A DNA stretch of 23,135 bases from Amphimedon queenslandica (lineage: Eukaryota > Porifera > Demospongiae > Haplosclerida > Niphatidae). The stretch lies in contig NW_003546285.1 in the NCBI RefSeq assembly GCF_000090795.2, positions 365,106 to 388,240 of the forward strand, written 5' to 3'. The notes under the pieces are model-generated. The model was not told where the DNA came from and did not search any database. It saw only the letters and a list, made by a program, of their open reading frames with translations. This document shows positions 17,459 through 23,135 of the stretch, in pieces. How positions within the stretch are numbered: the stretch's first letter is position 1; each line of letters starts with the position of its first letter. Position numbers and translations under genes: made by a program.

Positions 17459-20400
17459 AAAAGTACAATAGTTAGAAATAAAACAGGTTGAAATGCATAC
17501 ACTTAGATGTAGAAAAATATGAAATTTAAGAACGAAAGAAAAGTTATTATTATTATTATTATTAATCTAATTTGTAATGTCTATCCTAAATTATACTTTC
17601 ATTTACATGTTGGCAGGCAATAACTCATATTATTATTATTATTATTATTAAAAAAAATTATTTATTAATTTCTTGTTAGGTTTTCTCTAACTCTAATTGA
17701 TAGTCTTGATACTTTAGCTGTAAGTCCGCACACTCTAGTATACTTTAGTGCACTCTAGTATACTCCAGTAAACCCTATATTATTTCCAGGTGATTGGTGC
17801 TATTGATGAATTCAGTGATGGTCTGAAGAGAGTCCTAAAAGACGTTAGGTTCGACGCTAATTTGACAGTATCAGTTTTCGAGACTAACATTCGGGTTTTA
17901 GGGTAAGCTACTCATCAATTAGGTTGTACATGTACATATACATGTACATGTAGGTAGATAGGACCTTATTATTTCTATAATATGGCAAAATAGCTATGAG
18001 AGATTTCTCCATTTTATTATAATTTTCTGATACATACATGTACATGTATACATAACTTTTTAAGTTGCTCAAAAATTAGGCCAGAGTCCCTGCACTACAG
18101 TACAGGGACTTTGGCCAAATTTCGCCAAAAATGAAAAGGTATAAGAATCCTGCATTTTTATGATTTTTCTCATGCATATACATGTCCTTATGCTGTGTAT
18201 CAACTATGAGTTGATTTTAATCAAAATTAGATGTAGATTTCTTATGAGTTAAATTTCATCAAAATGGCCAAGAGAGAGTTTTTATTGCATTTCCTGATGT
18301 ATATACATGTACATGTTCTTTCGTTGTGTAGCAAGTTTGAGCTAATCCCAGTTGAAATTTAGATTCTTTAAGAAATTATTAAAGTTGTTTTTAAGCATGC
18401 ATATAAATATGGCTATATATGTGCATGTTATTCATGTCAGATATTGTCTGTGTTCTTGTTACTATGAAACTATTTGGTTTGGCTCACTTTGACTAAAATT
18501 AGCCAAAAACTCACTACAGGGCTATTGTTAATGATGAATGATAGTAGCTGCCTAATAGTGTCAAAATAGTATTTTAATAAAGAGGAATCATATTGAGACA
18601 TCAAATAAAACTTTTGCATGACGTACAGTACATGTACATGTAGATATACGTCTAGCATTGGGGCAGATAATAATCTCATTGTACATGTATAATCATACTG
18701 ATAAATCATTACTTCTTTCTCCCTCCCCCCCCCTCTCTCTCTCTCTTTCTCTCTCTCTCTCCAGTGGTCTATTAGGAGCTCATTTTGCTGCTGATGCTCT
18801 AAAGTCTAAAGGCCATCCTCTCCTCCAGTGGTACGATGGAGAACTAGTGGGTATGGCCAAAACTGTCGGTGATAAGCTACTGCCAGCATTCAATACATCA
18901 ACAGGGATACCATATTCCAGAGTAAGACAAACAGTAATACATGTACTACTAGAATTAAGACGATGCATGTGCATGTACATGTATGTACATTGTACAAGTT
19001 TACAATCACCATATTAATTCATATTCTAACCCTATTCCATTCCACATTATATAATTAACATTACAAGATTATCAGAACGATAATCTATGGATTCTCAATT
19101 AGATTAAGTTACAAATGTATCTAAATGTCTTGTAGTGATTGTAAGCTTAAGTCCAACAACTTGAACTCCTCGAGCTCCAAGCAGCAACTGAGAAGTTTGT
19201 GAATTAGAATACTAAAAATTGCATACAAGAAATAAATAATTTCTTTAATTTATTAAATATAAAGATTACTTTAGTAATCATTGCGTTCACATACTCTGCA
19301 ATCTTTTCTCAAAGAAATTCCCATGCTTGTGGTTATCAAACAGGAAGTCAATGAATCTAATTAGAGACAACCCACGAGTGCCTTTTACAAATTATCTACT
19401 ATAAGTACCAGAGCATAGCTATTGTTCTGTATCGTTTCCACGTTGGAGTTTCCAATCCCGGTAATTTTTTGGAGGGGTGTGAAGAGCACCCCGCCCCTAT
19501 AATTAACTATGATGTAATGCTCTGCCCCTTTAATTAATTAATTAATTATTGTGATACCCAACCCCTTTAATTACTGCAAGGAGATAGTCATGAACAATAA
19601 TTATGTATGGTTAGTGTAAATTTTGAGGCTTTAAAGAAGAGCATTTGCTTGTTCTTTAGCATAATTTCATGTTTTGTGGTTAAAACAGGATGTCAATGAA
19701 TCTAATTAGAGACAACCCACGAGTGCCTTTTACAAATTATCCACTATAAGTACCAGCAATGTAGCCATGTCAGTTTTATTCACGTTCAGTTCACGTTGGA
19801 GTATCCAACTCAACCCTATAATAATTTTTTGGAGGGGTGTGGCTGTAAAAGTGCACCCCGCCCCTTTAATTAATTATTGTATTAAATAATTATTTGCAGT
19901 TCCTTTACTTAATAAATGGACAATCGTCTTCATTTTTGCTAGCTTAGGCTGAGTCTTAATGTTTTACACTCATCTAATACCATGTAGCTAGAACCTTTTG
20001 TGGCCCAAAATTTTTGTGAATTTCAAGATTCATTCAAAATTCACGAAAATAAAATCCACAAAAATTGATTTAATATGGTCGGTCAAATGGCAGAAAATTG
20101 TGAAAATGAAAACACGGAATAGATTTTTTGATGAATTTGCGAAATTTTGGACCATGAAAATTTCTTGTTATACTAATATACATTATCTTTTTCTAATGTA
20201 ATAATTCTCTCTCCTCTAACAGATTAATCTCAGATATGGTATGAATGACACTGAAGCTGGTAACACTACCTGCACCGCCTGTGGGGGTACCATACTGATG
20301 GAGTTTGCCGCCCTCAGTCAGTTAACAGGAGACCCAGTCTACGAGGTAAGAGGAGACCCTTTGAAGGTGTGGCTGCTAATAGATGTGGTTTGTCAATAGA

Positions 20401-21050
20401 GAAAGGCCCACCAGGCGATGGAGGCTATATGGAACTTGCGTCATTCGGCAAATCATTTGGTTGGCACTGTAGTGAATGTACACAATGGACAGTGGACTAA
20501 TAAAGGTAATGTATATTAATACATGTACATGTACATGTATTTATGTGTACTTCTAGCAAGAATTAATGAATATCACTTTGTACATGGAGCAAACATTGCT
20601 GTGAACATAAATGTACATGTACATGTACATTTATAATATAAACTAAACTATTAATAAAAATGCATATATACAGTATACATATACATGTTACATGTATGAG
20701 TGTCTGAGTTAAAAATAGATAGATAAATAATAGAACATAATAGTATACAGTAACATTTATTTACATGCATGCATAAAGTACATGTGTACATGTATTTGTA
20801 CATATACATACGTGTACATATACATGTATGTACATGTACATGTATGTACATGTACATGTATGTACATGTACATGTAGTACTTGTAGCAATAGTCACTTCA
20901 TTAGAATAAGGATAATCATGTTGTTTCTCTCATACACAGACAGTGGTGTAGGAGCTGGTATTGATTCATATTATGAGTATTGTCTAAAGTCATACATACT
21001 ACTGGGAAAGAAAGACTACCTCACTAGATTTACTAAAGTAACAAAAATTA

Positions 21051-21146
<96 letters not shown>

Positions 21147-21373
21147 GGTATATACATGTAGTCCCTTCTTTCTTTTGTGTTTATTATTATTGTTGTTGTT
21201 ATTATTGTTGTTGTTGTTGTTGTTGTTATTTATTTATTTTTATGTAGCATTATTCTGCTATCAAACGTTATGTGTCAAACGGTCCATTTCTATTGGGAGT
21301 CAACATGAACTCACCAGCTAAACCAAGCAAGCACTTCATGGACTCACTCCTCGCCTTCTGGCCTGGACTACAG
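16942..21373 (+). CDS. edem3: EDEM3, ER degradation-enhancing alpha-mannosidase-like (5' part, runs off the window)
   Basis: This is a GH47-family ER-lumenal protein that trims mannose from N-glycans of misfolded proteins and commits them to ER-associated degradation. Coding blocks are 16942-17054, 17109-17154, 17219-17319, 17680-17719, 17790-17902, 18765-18921, 20223-20345, 20400-20505, 20940-21037 and 21248-21373. They total 1023 nt (341 residues), all in phase. An N-terminal signal peptide (residues 1-25) precedes [40 protein letters not shown] and LIDSLDTL. The acidic GH47 residues appear as Glu131 in [16 protein letters not shown] and Asp275 in [12 protein letters not shown]. The [10 protein letters not shown] segment resembles EDEM3 more than EDEM1 or EDEM2. 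Human EDEM3 has about 930 residues, so the rest of GH47, the protease-associated domain and any KDEL-type tail lie beyond the window. Confidence 0.94.
17055..17108 (+). other. 54-nt EDEM3 intron 1, open in frame
   Basis: GTATGC...ATACAG, 54 nt, a multiple of three with no stop in frame. Removing it gives the EDEM-like continuity [20 protein letters not shown]; retaining it would add 18 residues after the signal peptide. Confidence 0.65.
17109..17154 (+). CDS. edem3: EDEM3 exon 2
   Basis: It encodes [15 protein letters not shown], matching the start of the GH47 domain in EDEM proteins. The acceptor AATACAG ends at 17108 and the donor GTAAGC is at 17155, phase 0. Confidence 0.85.
17219..17319 (+). 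CDS. edem3: EDEM3 exon 3
   Basis: It encodes [20 protein letters not shown] and [13 protein letters not shown], nearly identical to the human EDEM3 segment. Cys67 corresponds to the conserved N-terminal cysteine of EDEM proteins. The acceptor TGAATAG ends at 17218 and the donor GTAAAC is at 17320. Phase out is 2. Confidence 0.93.
17320..17679 (+). other. EDEM3 intron 3 (no gene seen)
   Basis: It holds a (GA)n/(GGGA)n tract at about 17330-17393 directly after the donor, and three (ATT)n patches near 17427-17457, 17546-17563 and 17630-17650. Confidence 0.8.
17680..17719 (+). CDS. edem3: EDEM3 exon 4
   Basis: A 40-nt exon that encodes [13 protein letters not shown], the most conserved GH47/EDEM motif. 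The acceptor TTGTTAG ends at 17679 and the donor GTAAGT is at 17720, phase 0. Confidence 0.92.
17790..17902 (+). CDS. edem3: EDEM3 exon 5
   Basis: It encodes [18 protein letters not shown] with the GH47 acid residue Glu131. The acceptor TTTCCAG ends at 17789 and the donor GTAAGC is at 17903. Phase out is 2. Confidence 0.93.
17903..18764 (+). other. EDEM3 intron 5 (no gene seen)
   Basis: It carries degenerate relatives of the 176-bp repeat at about 18005-18365, a 14-bp inverted repeat at 18079-18092/18103-18116 (one mismatch, 10-base loop), and a CT-rich tract at 18720-18762 before the exon 6 acceptor. Confidence 0.65.
18765..18921 (+). CDS. edem3: EDEM3 exon 6
   Basis: It encodes [20 protein letters not shown], then [20 protein letters not shown] and [12 protein letters not shown], as in EDEM3. 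The acceptor CTCCAG ends at 18764 and the donor GTAAGA is at 18922, phase 0. Confidence 0.93.
18922..20222 (+). other. EDEM3 intron 6 (no gene seen)
   Basis: The main content is a duplicated non-coding block at about 19327-19505 and 19675-19870. A/T-rich sequence at 19990-20165 includes short inverted motifs such as GTGAATTT and AAATTCAC. The open frame at 19998-20201 has no recognisable domain. Confidence 0.65.
19327..19870 (+). repeat. Direct duplication of a ~190-bp block
   Basis: Copies at about 19327-19505 and 19675-19870 share GTCAATGAATCTAATTAGAG, the ACCCACGAGTGCCTTTTACA block, CACGTTGGAGT, TTTTTTGGAGGGGTGTG and CACCCCGCCCCT. Each ends in an AATTAA-rich stretch. Small indels separate them. 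No coding potential is seen. Confidence 0.88.
20223..20345 (+). CDS. edem3: EDEM3 exon 7
   Basis: It encodes [20 protein letters not shown], then [21 protein letters not shown]. Cys207 and Cys210 form a CxxC pair also present in human EDEM3 (TCTAC). The acceptor CTAACAG ends at 20222 and the donor GTAAGA is at 20346, phase 0. Confidence 0.93.
20400..20505 (+). CDS. edem3: EDEM3 exon 8
   Basis: It encodes [20 protein letters not shown] followed by [15 protein letters not shown]. It is preceded by a 54-nt intron whose acceptor TCAATAG ends at 20399. The donor GTAATG is at 20506. Phase out is 1. Confidence 0.92.
20506..20939 (+). repeat. TACATG palindrome array in EDEM3 intron 8
   Basis: The densest run, about 20776-20880, is built from GTACATGTAC and TACATGTATG units. 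Shorter runs lie at about 20521-20540 and 20612-20633. The same motif is scattered through most introns of the window. Confidence 0.85.
20940..21037 (+). CDS. edem3: EDEM3 exon 9
   Basis: It encodes [20 protein letters not shown], with the GH47 Asp275 in GIDSYYEY, then [13 protein letters not shown]. The acceptor TACACAG ends at 20939 and the donor GTAACA is at 21038, phase 0. Confidence 0.93.
21051..21145 (+). repeat. (AAT)n microsatellite, about 30 units
   Basis: Uninterrupted AAT trinucleotides in EDEM3 intron 9, followed by a (GTT)n-type stretch at about 21188-21229. Confidence 0.95.
21248..21373 (+). CDS. edem3: EDEM3 exon 10
   Basis: It encodes [20 protein letters not shown], then [14 protein letters not shown], aligning with the human ARTWMDALLAFFPGLQ segment. 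The acceptor ATGTAG ends at 21247 and the donor GTACAA is at 21374, phase 0. Confidence 0.9.
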
Positions 21374-21389
21374 GTACAACTAGATTATT

Positions 21390-22385
21390 ATTATAATAAA
21401 AATTGGGAGTGATTTTTGAGCCATTCAGATTTTGGCATAAATTATTTTTTAAATGGCCATAACTTGGAAAAATTCAAGTCGGAATTGGCTCAAAATTTCT
21501 ACATAGCAAAAGGACATCAATATGTATCAGAAAATGTAATAAAAATTGGGGGTGATTTTTTAGCCATTTTTTGAAAAAAGCATGGGCTATAGCCTTGGGT
21601 ATTTTTCAGATTTTGGCATATTTTTTAAAATGGCCATAACTTGAAAAATTCAAGTCGGAATCGGCTGAAACTTTCTACACAGCATAAGGATGTCAATATG
21701 TATTAGAAAATGTAATAAAAATTGGAGGTGATTTTTTTAGCCATTTTTTGGAAAAAAGCATGGGCTATCCTTGGGTATTTTTCAGATTTTGGCATATTTT
21801 TTAAAATGGCCATAACTTGAAAAATTCAAGTCGTAATCTGTTCAAACTTTCTACACAGCATAAAGACATCAATATGTATCAGAAAATGTAATAAAAATTG
21901 GGGGTGATTTTTTAGCCATTTTTTGAAAAAAGCATGGGCTGTAGCCTTGGATATTTTTCAGATTTTGGCATATTTTTTTAAATGGCCATAACTTGAAAAA
22001 TTCAAGTCGTAATCTGTTCAAACTTTCTACACAGCATAAAGACATCAATATGTATCAGAAAATGTAATAAAAATTGGAGGTGATTTTTTAGCCATTTTTT
22101 GAAAAAAGCATGGGCTATAGCCTTGGATATTTTTCAGATTTTGGCATATTTTTTAAAATGGCCATAACTTGAAAAATTCAAGTCGTAATCTGTTCAAACT
22201 TTCTACACAGCATAAAGACATCAATATGTATCAGAAAATGTAATAAAAATTGGAGGTGATTTTTTTAGCCATTTTTTGGAAAAAAGCATGGGCTATCCTT
22301 GGGTATTTTTCAGATTTTGGCATATTTTTTAAAAAGGCCACAACTTGAAAAATTCAAGTCGGAATCGGCTCAAACTTTCCAAAAT
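21390..22385 (+). repeat. 176-bp tandem repeat array in EDEM3 intron 10
   Basis: The landmark AAAATTGG(A/G/-)G(G/A)GTGATTTTT recurs with its ATTG at 21402, 21545, 21721, 21897, 22073 and 22249. The last four spacings are exactly 176 bp and the first is 143 bp. Units share AATGGCCATAACTTG, AAATTCAAGTCG, TTTCTACACAGCATAA and TATGTATCAGAAAATGTAAT. Each unit has scattered point changes. It is non-coding. Confidence 0.95.
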
Positions 22386-23135
22386 TTTTTTCTAAAAATG
22401 CTCGTAAACATTTAAAGGGTAAAGCCAGGCTACATGTAGCATTTGAAGCATTAATTCATTTTGCTTTAGCAGAGACAAGTTACGTGTGTAATTAAATGTA
22501 CATGTACATGTATAACGTTTCTAGCTGCTAGAGAACCACTGTAGCCTCAGGCTCTTGTACTCAATATAAAAAATATATTATTTTTATAAAATATCAGGTG
22601 GTATAAATAAGGGAGTGTTTGAAATTAAATGTTTGCATACAAAGTGTGCATTTTTATTGGATACATACACAGGATTATGTAACATTAGTTAATGGACTTA
22701 GTGCACATGCATGTCATGGAACAGTTTCACACGTGCCAGCTGTAAGTCTTAGGTCATAGTTTAAATTATTAAAAATCAAAATTGATAGACACTTGCCTTT
22801 AATAGTGGAGCATGTACATACTTGAAAGCCATAATGAGTGAGTAAGATAATATATAGACACTGCCCTTCAAGGAATTAAAATATTGACATATAACATGAT
22901 TTTTGCTGGTTGTATGCACACACACACAGTTAAATAACATTACCTCATGATACTAAAAACTACGTATGTCTTTACTAGTGACTGTGTGACCAATGTACAA
23001 AATACTACATCATATATACTATTGGTAGGAGTGTCATTCTTGAATACTATCACTTGTACTATTGATGTATGTATAATGTTAAAGCAATACACTTTTACTG
23101 CTAATTTCTCAAAAACTGCATTCAGAATCGGCTCA
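22386..23135 (+). other. Right edge of window (EDEM3 intron sequence)
   Basis: Apart from the candidate exon at 22673-22741, I see no coding sequence. The final bases (about 23106-23135, TCAGAATCGGCTCA) resemble the start of another member of the 176-bp repeat family. Confidence 0.5.
22673..22741 (+). CDS. Candidate further EDEM3 exon
   Basis: A 69-nt block open in phase 0, between CACAG (ending 22672) and GTAAGT (22742), encodes DYVTLVNGLSAHACHGTVSH plus VPA. The phases fit exon 10, but the peptide does not resemble the expected family continuation (VLKGDIRPAIETHEMLY in human). It may be divergent sequence, an alternative exon or chance. Confidence 0.3.

Noticed and set aside
19998-20201. 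67-codon open frame in EDEM3 intron 6
   Set aside because: Lies in A/T-rich sequence with short inverted motifs; looks like repeat-derived chance coding.
21390-22385. CRISPR-like array
   Set aside because: Units are 176 bp throughout with no spacer/repeat alternation, in an intron of an animal gene; this is a satellite-type tandem repeat.

Overview
This window is eukaryotic and animal: split genes with GT-AG introns, AT-rich introns full of microsatellites, and a complete Notch receptor gene, a family restricted to metazoans. The Notch is simple (about 14 EGF-like modules rather than 30-36, three LNR modules, no S1 furin loop), and some introns are very short (47-54 nt). With the compact gene spacing, these point to an early-branching animal, most likely a demosponge such as Amphimedon queenslandica. 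The species is an inference from gene architecture, not a database match.

Layout. 1-748: Notch upstream region with clustered GCGGTAA motifs and two GCCAC(A/G)CCCACT boxes. 749-15106 (+): Notch, reconstructed as 14 coding exons whose phases all agree (5004 nt, 1667 residues). The order is signal peptide, EGF repeats, three LNRs, NOD/NODP, one transmembrane helix with a Gly-Val S3 position, a RAM-like linker, seven ankyrin repeats, and a Ser/Pro-rich tail with an LTPSPE degron. 15747-16711 (-): two-exon SRD5A3-type polyprenal/polyprenol reductase, 305 residues, convergent with Notch. The only clear polyadenylation signals lie back to back between the two. 16712-16941: a 230-bp divergent spacer. 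16942 to the right edge (+): 5' part of EDEM3 (GH47 ER mannosidase-like protein), ten well-supported coding exons (341 residues) plus one uncertain exon, running off the window.

Function. Notch is a juxtacrine receptor whose intracellular domain acts in the nucleus with CSL/RBPJ. SRD5A3 makes the dolichol carrier needed for N-glycosylation, and EDEM3 trims mannose on misfolded glycoproteins for ER-associated degradation. The two divergent genes therefore sit at opposite ends of the same ER glycoprotein pathway and may share a promoter.

Non-coding sequence. Introns hold (CT)n/(GA)n, (GT)n and (ATT)n microsatellites, very frequent TACATG-type palindromes, a MITE-like element with a 61-bp tandem duplication, a duplicated block of about 190 bp, and a 176-bp-unit tandem array in an EDEM3 intron. 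Relatives of that array lie inverted in the last Notch intron and, degenerate, in another EDEM3 intron. I see no CRISPR, tRNA, rRNA or transposase gene. The points most worth a second look are the structural peculiarities of this Notch, the divergent glycan-pathway pair and the dispersed 176-bp repeat family. I found no clearly new multi-gene system.
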